Source: CAYOPZ01 sp964406005
Lineage (GTDB): Bacteria > Bacteroidota > Bacteroidia > Bacteroidales > SM23-62
Assembly (NCBI GenBank): GCA_964406005.1
Contig: CAYOPZ010000057.1
Span: forward strand, 1 to 8,989
Direction of reading: 5' to 3'
Length of the DNA stretch: 8,989 bases
Part shown: positions 1 to 6,686 of the stretch, piece by piece
Position numbering within the stretch: position 1 is the first letter of the stretch
How the letters are laid out: every line of letters starts with the position of its first letter
Translations under genes and position numbers: made by a program
Notes under the pieces: generated by a model
Told to the model about the DNA's origin: nothing
The model's database searches: none
What the model saw: only the letters and a program-made list of their open reading frames with translations

Positions 1-1156
1 TGACAGTAAGCGTATTGTCTTCTGATTGGCTCACCTCAAGCGATCCATTATGGATCCTGACAATCAGGCCTAATAATTCAAGTCTGATTTGGGTTTTCGG
101 ATCATCAGAAGGGGAATCAAACAATAACTCTGATTTCAACTTATCAATATCAGTTTTGGTTGAATTTGAATTCTGCCCTGTAACCTTTAACAATAATCCC
201 GTGTCTGCAGGCCCGGCAGTAAATGTAACTTTTGCATCCCTGTCAAGAACCAATACAACCGATCGAATGATCATTGAGAATAATTTCATCAGGAGGTCAT
301 CATTCCCGTTGATGACAAGATCTGATGATACCGCGTTTTGATCAGTCTGAATATGCTTTTGTTTTAATAGTTCATGATTTTCCAGCATACAGAATTCGAG
401 AGATTGTTTCAGGGGAATATCCTTCATTTCAATCTGTTCTCTGTCTGATTGAAGGAGGGCGAGCTGAATTGCAATGGAAGAAAAATCTTCCAGATCAGAA
501 ACGGTCTGGTCAAGAAGATTAACGAGATCGAAAAGGTCATGAGAGTCCACTTTGGCTTTTAAACTGTCAACTATGCCGAGAATATGATTCAGGGGCCCCC
601 TGATTTCTTTACTGATCATTTCCAGGAATTCAGCTTTTGATTTATCTGCTGTGATCAGTTGGTTATGGGCTTCTTCAAGCTTTTGCAAAGTCTCTCTCAG
701 TTCTGTTGTGCGCTGCCCGACCTTTTCCTCCAGCATTTGATTGACCGATTTGAGTTTTTCCCGGCTCATTTTTAATTCAATATGGGTGTTTACCCTGGCA
801 CTTAGCTCTTCACTGTCAAAAGGCTTGGTGATATAATCCTGTGCACCCAGACTGAACCCCTTCAATATACTTTCCTTTTCGGTTTCCGCTGTCAGGAATA
901 TCACCGGGATGTCATCGTATTTCGAATTTAACCTCATCCTTTTGCAAACTTCAAAACCATCTATTCCAGGCATCATGACATCCAGTAACACAAGGTCAAA
1001 ATCAGTTTTTTCCAACCATTCAAGAGCGGTTAAACCATCTGTGGCAAATTCAACATTGTAATTCATCTTTTGAAGTGAATTGCCCAAAACCTGGAGATTC
1101 TCAGGGTTGTCGTCTACAATTAAAATGGTTGAATTCCCGGACGCTGAATTTTCCAT
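1..1156 (-). CDS. Response regulator fused to a degenerate (pseudo) histidine kinase, 3' end cut by the window
   Basis: ATG at 1156; the frame stays open for 385 codons to the left edge, so the C-terminus is missing. Residues 11-125 form a complete receiver: acidic pair D15/D16, phospho-acceptor D59 (LLDVMMP), T89 and K111 (KPF). Residues ~130-180 are a heptad-like coiled coil (KLKSVNQMLEEKVGQR and onward). Next comes a HisKA-like segment, KAEFLEMISKEIRGPL, where the usual SHEIRTPL histidine is Lys183. Downstream, the N-box position (~281-302) reads LLMKLFSMIIRSVVLVL with no NA(V/I)KF asparagine. The G1 DxGxG is absent (LLLKVTGQNSNS), and the G2 position reads KTQIRL instead of GTGLGL, although the following IVRIHNGSLEV still resembles the kinase fold. 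The protein is therefore probably unable to autophosphorylate and is cytoplasmic, since no membrane segment is seen. It lies 80 bp after the REC-phosphatase gene. The start has no Shine-Dalgarno, as is usual in Bacteroidota. Receiver and pseudo-kinase assignment are firm; the role is unknown. Confidence 0.88.
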   Translation of the reverse strand, partial: MENSASGNSTILIVDDNPENLQVLGNSLQKMNYNVEFATDGLTALEWLEKTDFDLVLLDVMMPGIDGFEVCKRMRLNSKYDDIPVIFLTAETEKESILKGFSLGAQDYITKPFDSEELSARVNTHIELKMSREKLKSVNQMLEEKVGQRTTELRETLQKLEEAHNQLITADKSKAEFLEMISKEIRGPLNHILGIVDSLKAKVDSHDLFDLVNLLDQTVSDLEDFSSIAIQLALLQSDREQIEMKDIPLKQSLEFCMLENHELLKQKHIQTDQNAVSSDLVINGNDDLLMKLFSMIIRSVVLVLDRDAKVTFTAGPADTGLLLKVTGQNSNSTKTDIDKLKSELLFDSPSDDPKTQIRLELLGLIVRIHNGSLEVSQSEDNTLTV

Positions 1157-1236
1157 TTGATCGGATTATTAAATCTTTACATTTAACATTGGCAGCCACT
1201 CTGGCTGTTTATTACCGGGCACTTTGGTATCGATTG
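1157..1236 (-). other. 80-bp gap between phosphatase and pseudo-kinase genes, with a small hairpin
   Basis: This A/T-rich spacer separates the phosphatase stop from the ATG at 1156. It contains a perfect 5-bp inverted repeat, CAGCC at 1193-1197 and GGCTG at 1203-1207, with a 5-base loop. Read on the plus strand it is followed by TTTATT; on the minus strand, the direction of the genes, no T-run follows. It is therefore at most a weak attenuator or RNA-stability element for this operon, not a convincing terminator. I see no TAnnTTTG-type Bacteroidota promoter, so co-transcription with the genes upstream is the simpler reading. Confidence 0.3.
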
Positions 1237-2406
1237 TCATATGCGAATCCCGACAACGGTCACATCATCGACCTGTTCGCGATCACCTTTCCATTCGGTG
1301 AACTTATCCTCAAGTATTTGCTCTATATCTTCAATGGGATTCTTATAAATATCAAGCAGTAGTTGTTTGAATGAAGATGCCTTGAACTTCTTGCCGTATT
1401 CCCCTCCGAACTGATCAATAAAGCCATCCGTAAAAAGACAGATCATATCATTCTCTTTTACCTGGATTTCATGATTACTGAAATCCGTCATTTTTTCATA
1501 ATAAGCCAGCGGCATGCGATCACCCTTGAATTCAATGATTTCATTATCCCTGATCAGATATAACGGATTATTGGCCCCTGAAAACTGCAGGCTCCCGTTT
1601 TCCCAATCGAATGATATTATTGCACCATCCATGCCATCATGGACCTCTGATATTATTCCCTTCTGCCCTAATGTTCTTATTACAAATTCCCTTAAACGGT
1701 TTAGTATCTTACCGGGATCGGTGATCCTGTCACGGACTACGACCTCATTTAATAATGTAAATCCCAGCATACTCATAAATGCTCCGGGTATACCATGGCC
1801 GGTACAATCCATTACAGCCACAATAAACTTGTCATCAACCTTGTTAAACCAGTAGAAATCACCACTGACGATATCTTTTGGTCTAAAATATATGAAGTAT
1901 TCATGGGTCCCGCCGGGTGATTTAATCCCGGATTGTAAAACCGCATGCTGTATTTTCTCTGCATAATTAATGCTGCTTGTTATTAATTTGTTCTTTAACT
2001 CAATCTCGTCTCTTGCCTTTTTCAGTTCCAACTGTGTTGAAACCCTTGCCAGCAGCTCTTCTTTATTAAATGGCTTGTTGACATAATCGACAGCTCCTGC
2101 ACAAAAACCCTTAATTGTACTCTCCAGATCGGTCTTGGCAGTGAGAAAAACCACCGGGATTTTCTGTTTTTCGGGATCTGCTTTTATTCTTTCGCAAACT
2201 TCGAATCCATTCATTTCAGGCATCATGACATCCAGTAAAATAAGATCGAAATCTTTTTTATCAACCCATTCCAAGGCCGTCTGACCATCCATGGCAAAAT
2301 CCACAGAATAGTCTTCATTCTGCAACAGTTTTCCCAAAACCTGGATATTCTCCGGATTATCATCAACAATCAGGATTTTGCAATCATGGGAGAATATCTT
2401 CTTCAT
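1237..2406 (-). CDS. REC-SpoIIE (PP2C-type) serine/threonine phosphatase response regulator
   Basis: A 389-aa cytoplasmic response regulator whose output is a phosphatase. The receiver spans residues 9-125, with D15/D16, phospho-acceptor D59 (LLDVMMP), T89 and K111. A helical linker at ~126-160 (SINYAEKIQHAVL) is typical of Bacteroidota SpoIIE-family phosphatases. The SpoIIE/PP2C domain fills ~165-389 with its metal-binding acidic residues present: D183 in SGDFYW, D200 in VMDCTGHG, D327 in LFTDG and D380/D381 in VDDVTVV. It should be active and gated by phosphorylation of D59. In this family the usual substrate is a phosphoserine on a STAS anti-anti-sigma or similar partner; none is visible here. 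The frame is open further upstream to 2490, but I chose ATG 2406: it gives a 10-bp gap after the kinase gene and places the receiver in the same numbering as the downstream paralogue. The nearest upstream kinase is the likely phosphodonor (inference). Confidence 0.93.
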   Translation of the reverse strand: MKKIFSHDCKILIVDDNPENIQVLGKLLQNEDYSVDFAMDGQTALEWVDKKDFDLILLDVMMPEMNGFEVCERIKADPEKQKIPVVFLTAKTDLESTIKGFCAGAVDYVNKPFNKEELLARVSTQLELKKARDEIELKNKLITSSINYAEKIQHAVLQSGIKSPGGTHEYFIYFRPKDIVSGDFYWFNKVDDKFIVAVMDCTGHGIPGAFMSMLGFTLLNEVVVRDRITDPGKILNRLREFVIRTLGQKGIISEVHDGMDGAIISFDWENGSLQFSGANNPLYLIRDNEIIEFKGDRMPLAYYEKMTDFSNHEIQVKENDMICLFTDGFIDQFGGEYGKKFKASSFKQLLLDIYKNPIEDIEQILEDKFTEWKGDREQVDDVTVVGIRI

Positions 2407-2416
2407 GTTTAATATT

Positions 2417-5400
2417 TTAGGTCTCAGATTTTTTGAACCGGTCACATAATTCAGGATATTTCCCGAGCAGCCTGTGAATGGCCTTAACATCGAAGTTATT
2501 TGCAGCAGTTAACAATTCCCTTCCGTAATCTTCCAGAATTTTTGCCTTGTGCTTCTTCCCGAGCTCAACAGATTTCTCGCCAAAACTTTTCACTTCATTC
2601 ATCGGCTGGCGTTTGGAAAAAGTTTTCCAGACTTTGGTCAGTTCCGTTTCCATGATCTTCACCAGTAAGGGCAGGTTTTTTATTCCGGCAACCGGGATAT
2701 CCTCAACGGATCCGGGTTTGGCAATTTTTCCTTTTTTTATTTTCCGGTGGGGCAGATTGTTCATCAGTTCGAGATACAATTCATTGATTTGAAGGGGTTT
2801 CTCAAGTAATCCCTTAAAATCACTTTTAAGGATCCTTTCTTTCTGGGATTTCATCAGGGATGCAGAATAAGCGATTACAGGTATATGTTTTAATTTTTTC
2901 TCTTTTTTTATTTTTTCCAGGAGTTCAAATCCGTCCATCACAGGCATTCGTATATCTGCAACGATCAGGTCCGGAACGATTTCTTTTGCAAGATTATAGG
3001 CTTGCTTCCCGTTCTCGGCCTCAACGGTTTTAAGATTCGTGTTTCTCAATATGTCCGCGAATAATTTCCGGTTGTGCTCTATGTCATCCGCTATTATCAA
3101 AGTGGCTTCATCAAAAATGATGCTGTCCGGGTCTATCAATTCACGAGCCCTTCCTTTTTTCTTAAAATCCCTTACAAAGGCAATATCCGGGATAACCACC
3201 CTGAATTTGCTCCCGTTATTCAATTTCGAAGCCACCGTGATGGTCCCGTTCATCAATTCGACCAGTCTTCGGGTTATGGCAAGGCCCAGGCCCGTGCCAC
3301 CGTATTTCTTTACACTCTGTTCTCTCTGCTGTTCAAAAGCTTCAAAGATCAATTCCTGGTATTCTCTGGATATCCCGACTCCGGTATCCTCTACCTCCAT
3401 TACGAGATCTATATATTCCTCCACCTTGCCCCTGCCGCGTTTCAGGATATGTTGATTTTCGGTGTATACAAGAATTCTTATATGTCCTTTATCGGTGAAT
3501 TTTACGGCGTTCCCGATTAAATTAACCAGGATCTGTCTCAGACGGCTTTCATCAATATAAATACCGTCCGGTGTGCCGGAAGTAATTTCAAGAATGAAGT
3601 TCAATCCCTTCTCGGCGATTTTGAATGAAAAGATTTGCTCCAGTTCGTTGAAGAATGAACGGGTACTGACATATTCAAACTGAAGTTCAAGTTTACCGGC
3701 CTCAATCTTGGAAAGATCCAGTATGTCGTTGATCAATGTCAACAGGCTTCTGCCTCCCGTTTTTATGGATTCCAGGTAACCGATCTGGGTTTTATCGGAA
3801 ACCAGTGGAGTCAACAGTTCAGCGTATCCCATAACAGCATTCATAGGAGTTCTGATCTCGTGGCTCATATTGGCAAGGAATTCGCTTTTGGCCTTGTTGG
3901 CGGCTTCTGCGTCAATTCTTGCTTCTACCAGTTCCTGTTCCATCTCTTTTCTATCTGTAATATCCTCCTTTACACCTACAAAATGGGTAATTACCCCGTT
4001 TTTATCAATGATCGGGGATATATAAGCCAGTTCCCAGAATATTTCACCGTTCTTCTTTTTATTGCAGAATTCCCCACGCCATTCTTTCCCATTGGTTATT
4101 GTATCCCAAAGGTTCGCATAGAATTCTTTCGGTTGTTTACCTGCATTAAGAATACGTGGATTCTTTCCGGTTGCTTCTTCCTTCGAATAACCGGTTAAAT
4201 CTGTGAATTTTGGATTAACATATTCAATGATCCCTTCTGTATTAGTAATGACAACCGATGCCGGGCTTTCTTCCGTTGCGCGATATAACTTAGTGATTTC
4301 CTCTTCTGCTTGTTTCCGGGCAGTAATGTCGTTTATGATCCCTACAGCATTCAATCCGCTTTTTAATTTAACTGTTGATGAGGCGAGTTCAATGCTTATT
4401 TCGGTTCCGTCTTTTCGAAGGGTGGTGAACTCCTGAAGCTCACCTAAATGAGGCCCCGTTCCGGTTTTTTGAAATTTACTGAAAGCCTCCCTGAATTCCG
4501 ATTCATCTTTCCCGGGAACAATAACATGATGTGCATTCATTCCAAGTGCCTCATCCTCCTTCCATCCGAAAATCCTTTCAGCAGCCTTATTCCAGAATGA
4601 TACTTTCCCTTTGTCGTCAATCATAATAATTGCACTTCGTGCAGAGGATGTCATGGTTCGGAATTTTTCTTCACTTTCAGTTAAGGTTGCCTGGGTTTCC
4701 TTTAATTCGGTAATATCCAAGCCTGTACCGACTATAAATTGCTCATTGCCGCTCCGGAAAATGTTGCCGGTTAAGAAATACGGGTATTTTTTTCCCTCTT
4801 TTGTAAGAACCAATGCTTCAATTGATGCATATCCGTCCTTGAAAACCTTGCCGATGGCATCCTTTACACTGTCTCTGTCTTCCTCTGCTATGGTATCAAG
4901 CGGGTGTATGGTTTTCATCTCTTCATCTGAATAGCCAAGCAGTTCCGTATAGGCTGAATTCCAATGATGAAACCTGCCGTTTTTATCAAAAACATAAAAG
5001 AATCCGGGTATACTGTTAATGATTGCTTCCGTGAAGGATTTTTCCTCCTGGAGTTTGGTTTCAATCCTTTTTCTTTCGGTGATGTCTTCCTGAATGGAAA
5101 CATAATGGGTAACAGCTCCCGATTCGTTCGATATGGGAGATATTGAAGAAGCATGCCAGAATAAATCCCCGTTCTTTTTCTTATTACAGAATTCTCCCTG
5201 CCATACTTTGCCGTTGCTTATTCTATCCCAAATGCCTTTGTAGAATTCTTTGGAATGTTCCCCGGATTTCAGAATACCGGGAGTTTTTCCAATTACTTCT
5301 TCCGGTTCGTAACCTGTCGCTTCCGTAAATTTTGGATTCACATACGAAATTTTACCTTCCCTGTCTGTAATGATTATCGTCGCCGGATTGTCGTTAACGG

Positions 5401-6436
5401 CGCGGGACAGAATGAGTAATTCATCCTCATTGTGCTTTTGTTGCGTTATGTCCTTTGCAATACCAACCACACGTACAGGTTCACCTTTACTGTTCCTGGA
5501 TGTCTTGCCGATCTCGGAAACCCAGCGTATCGTTCCGTCCGGACAAACAATACGATGGTTAATATTCAACTCGTCTTTCCCCTCTAAAACCGAGCGGATT
5601 GAATCGGATACAGATGCCCTTTCATCGGGATGAACGCACTCTAAAAAAGCTTTGTAGGTTCCACCGAATTCACCGGGATTGAAGCCGTAAATATTTTCAA
5701 TTTGTTCTGTCCAGTAAAAGTTACCGTGAGGTATCTGCCAATCCCATGCTCCAAGGTTGGCGGCCTGTTCCGCCAGCGAATATCTTTGAACGCTCTCGTG
5801 CAACCGCCGGATCAACGGAGTTGTAATTTTATTGAATATATAGGATCCTATCAGGATAACAAGACCTGCTATCCCTAAACAAATCAATCCGGCATTGATG
5901 ACCGGTTTACGGATTTCGAACATATCCATTTGTGCAACGATTCCAAGGTCAAGTACTGCCACAGGGCTGTATGCTGAAAGTACCTTCTTACCCCGGTGGT
6001 CGGTCCCAATGATCGTACCTGACTTACCTGACAGTGCAAGGCGCATTGGAACCAGCAGAACCGAATCGAATAATTCTGAATCCGGAGAGGATAAATCGTC
6101 CCTGCCGGGATGGGACAGGAAAACGATTTGATTGTCTTTGCGCTCCGCTATGGTATACTTGCCCGTATTTCCGAAACGGTAGAAATCTATATGTGATTCG
6201 ATAATCTGGCTCATGGTAGCAGATCTTGAACCCCCGGGGTAATCATTACTGTAAACAACATCGAATCTGGCCACGGCTTCAATAAGGGATACCTTGCTCC
6301 GGACAATTTCCTGCAATCTTTCTTCCGCCACTCTCAGGTTGGCTATAAATACCAGAACGACTCCGGTTACAATAACCGTAATTATGGATAAAGCCATGAT
6401 CAGAATTAGTAAACTGATTCTTTTTCTCTCTTCCAT
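2417..6436 (-). CDS. Membrane hybrid sensor histidine kinase: Cache-like sensor, five PAS domains, HisKA-HATPase, receiver, Hpt-like tail
   Basis: 1339 aa. TM1 (~8-31) and TM2 (~180-201) bracket a periplasmic Cache-like sensor (~33-178; the stretch TDHRGKKVLSAYSPV is Cache-like). Five PAS domains follow, most ending in a DIT(x)RK-like motif: ~218-333 (PAS_3-like), ~341-454, ~465-582, ~590-704 and ~715-826. A coiled segment leads to HisKA with H859 in MSHEIRTPMNA. The ATPase domain is intact: N976 (GNAVKF), D1017 (DTGVG) and GGTGLGL at 1046-1052. The receiver (~1112-1228) has D1117/D1118, D1161, S1191 and K1213. The tail (~1240-1339) is helical and resembles the second half of an Hpt domain without a histidine at the phospho-site. 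The kinase should autophosphorylate and pass phosphate to its own D1161 or to the two downstream receivers. It is the first gene of a probable operon, with 10 bp to the phosphatase gene. ATG 6436 is preceded by an A/T-rich leader; TM1 begins at residue 8, which supports this start. The ligand is unknown. Confidence 0.94.
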   Translation of the reverse strand: MEERKRISLLILIMALSIITVIVTGVVLVFIANLRVAEERLQEIVRSKVSLIEAVARFDVVYSNDYPGGSRSATMSQIIESHIDFYRFGNTGKYTIAERKDNQIVFLSHPGRDDLSSPDSELFDSVLLVPMRLALSGKSGTIIGTDHRGKKVLSAYSPVAVLDLGIVAQMDMFEIRKPVINAGLICLGIAGLVILIGSYIFNKITTPLIRRLHESVQRYSLAEQAANLGAWDWQIPHGNFYWTEQIENIYGFNPGEFGGTYKAFLECVHPDERASVSDSIRSVLEGKDELNINHRIVCPDGTIRWVSEIGKTSRNSKGEPVRVVGIAKDITQQKHNEDELLILSRAVNDNPATIIITDREGKISYVNPKFTEATGYEPEEVIGKTPGILKSGEHSKEFYKGIWDRISNGKVWQGEFCNKKKNGDLFWHASSISPISNESGAVTHYVSIQEDITERKRIETKLQEEKSFTEAIINSIPGFFYVFDKNGRFHHWNSAYTELLGYSDEEMKTIHPLDTIAEEDRDSVKDAIGKVFKDGYASIEALVLTKEGKKYPYFLTGNIFRSGNEQFIVGTGLDITELKETQATLTESEEKFRTMTSSARSAIIMIDDKGKVSFWNKAAERIFGWKEDEALGMNAHHVIVPGKDESEFREAFSKFQKTGTGPHLGELQEFTTLRKDGTEISIELASSTVKLKSGLNAVGIINDITARKQAEEEITKLYRATEESPASVVITNTEGIIEYVNPKFTDLTGYSKEEATGKNPRILNAGKQPKEFYANLWDTITNGKEWRGEFCNKKKNGEIFWELAYISPIIDKNGVITHFVGVKEDITDRKEMEQELVEARIDAEAANKAKSEFLANMSHEIRTPMNAVMGYAELLTPLVSDKTQIGYLESIKTGGRSLLTLINDILDLSKIEAGKLELQFEYVSTRSFFNELEQIFSFKIAEKGLNFILEITSGTPDGIYIDESRLRQILVNLIGNAVKFTDKGHIRILVYTENQHILKRGRGKVEEYIDLVMEVEDTGVGISREYQELIFEAFEQQREQSVKKYGGTGLGLAITRRLVELMNGTITVASKLNNGSKFRVVIPDIAFVRDFKKKGRARELIDPDSIIFDEATLIIADDIEHNRKLFADILRNTNLKTVEAENGKQAYNLAKEIVPDLIVADIRMPVMDGFELLEKIKKEKKLKHIPVIAYSASLMKSQKERILKSDFKGLLEKPLQINELYLELMNNLPHRKIKKGKIAKPGSVEDIPVAGIKNLPLLVKIMETELTKVWKTFSKRQPMNEVKSFGEKSVELGKKHKAKILEDYGRELLTAANNFDVKAIHRLLGKYPELCDRFKKSET
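4000..5415 (-). repeat. Internal PAS-domain duplication (second and fifth PAS domains of the hybrid kinase)
   Basis: PAS 2 (~341-454) and PAS 5 (~715-826) are clear copies. Shared blocks, in order, are YVNPKFT, TGY, a GK(T/N)P stretch, KEFY, W-D-I-NGK-W-GEFCNKKKNG, FW and an ISPI segment before the EDIT motif. The DNA encoding GEFCNKKKNG (about 4047-4075 and 5167-5198) still aligns, with changes mainly at third codon positions, so the duplication is not recent. The other three PAS domains are much more divergent. Confidence 0.85.
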
Positions 6437-6686
6437 TATTTTTACTTTTAAAGAACTACTGTACGACTGGAATAATACTGAAGAAGGGCACTCCGCTCAG
6501 GTTTCCCCTTCACGCTGCAGATTCGTTTTTACCGGCCAACCCGTATCATAAGTAAAATTACGGAAATAAAATAATATTTGCCGGTCAGCTGCACGCACGG
6601 GTCATGGCTGCAGCGAAAAACACATTGCAGGGAGTCTTTACCCCAAAGCAGAAAAAATACGGTCGATATAAGAAATCATTGAAGAT
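6437..6686. other. 250-bp intergenic region upstream of the signalling cluster, with nested inverted repeats
   Basis: There is no gene here. The region lies after the stop of the outer-membrane protein gene and before the kinase ATG, so it should hold a 3' end and probably the promoter of the kinase cluster. An outer inverted repeat ACCGGC (6531-6536) / GCCGGT (6580-6585) encloses an inner one, CCGTA (6541-6545) / TACGG (6559-6563). A separate 6-bp pair is GCTGCA (6588-6593) / TGCAGC (6609-6614). None is followed by a T-run in the direction of transcription, so I do not call a terminator. I found no TAnnTTTG promoter element on the minus strand. A TATGAT hexamer sits on the minus strand inside the inner repeat loop and could be a -10-like element, but no good partner hexamer was seen. 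Confidence 0.4.
6531..6585. promoter_or_regulatory. Candidate operator/promoter: nested inverted repeat upstream of the kinase gene
   Basis: ACCGGC and GCCGGT form the outer arms, extending to 8 of 9 pairs if the following bases are included. CCGTA and TACGG form the inner arms around a 13-base A/T-rich loop. The spacing between inner and outer arms is unequal (4 versus 16 bases), which argues against one smooth hairpin. The element lies about 95-150 bp upstream of the kinase ATG. Its role is unproven. Confidence 0.25.

Noticed and set aside
15..522. Plus-strand open frames of 108 and 65 codons near the left edge
   Set aside because: They are antisense to the pseudo-kinase frame, which continues uninterrupted through the region and still aligns with the kinase layout (for example IVRIHNGSLEV).
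1193..1207. Intrinsic terminator between phosphatase and pseudo-kinase genes
   Set aside because: The stem is only 5 bp, and the T-rich side is on the plus strand, opposite to the direction of the genes.
1075..1362. Plus-strand open frame of 95 codons spanning the gap between the phosphatase and pseudo-kinase genes
   Set aside because: It overlaps both conserved minus-strand genes and its ends match their antisense; no recognisable protein.
2407..2490. A 28-residue N-terminal extension of the phosphatase starting at 2490
   Set aside because: It would overlap the end of the kinase gene by 74 bp and adds no recognisable sequence. ATG 2406 gives a 10-bp gap and the same receiver register as the paralogue.
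3039..3520. Plus-strand open frames of 138 and 148 codons
   Set aside because: They lie opposite the conserved HATPase/REC coding sequence of the kinase, overlap each other and show no domain or plausible composition; they are antisense shadows.
2417..6436. Hybrid two-component system (HTCS) of the polysaccharide-utilisation type
   Set aside because: There is no two-/three-bladed propeller (Reg_prop/YYY) periplasmic region and no AraC-type DNA-binding domain; the sensor is Cache-like with five PAS domains.
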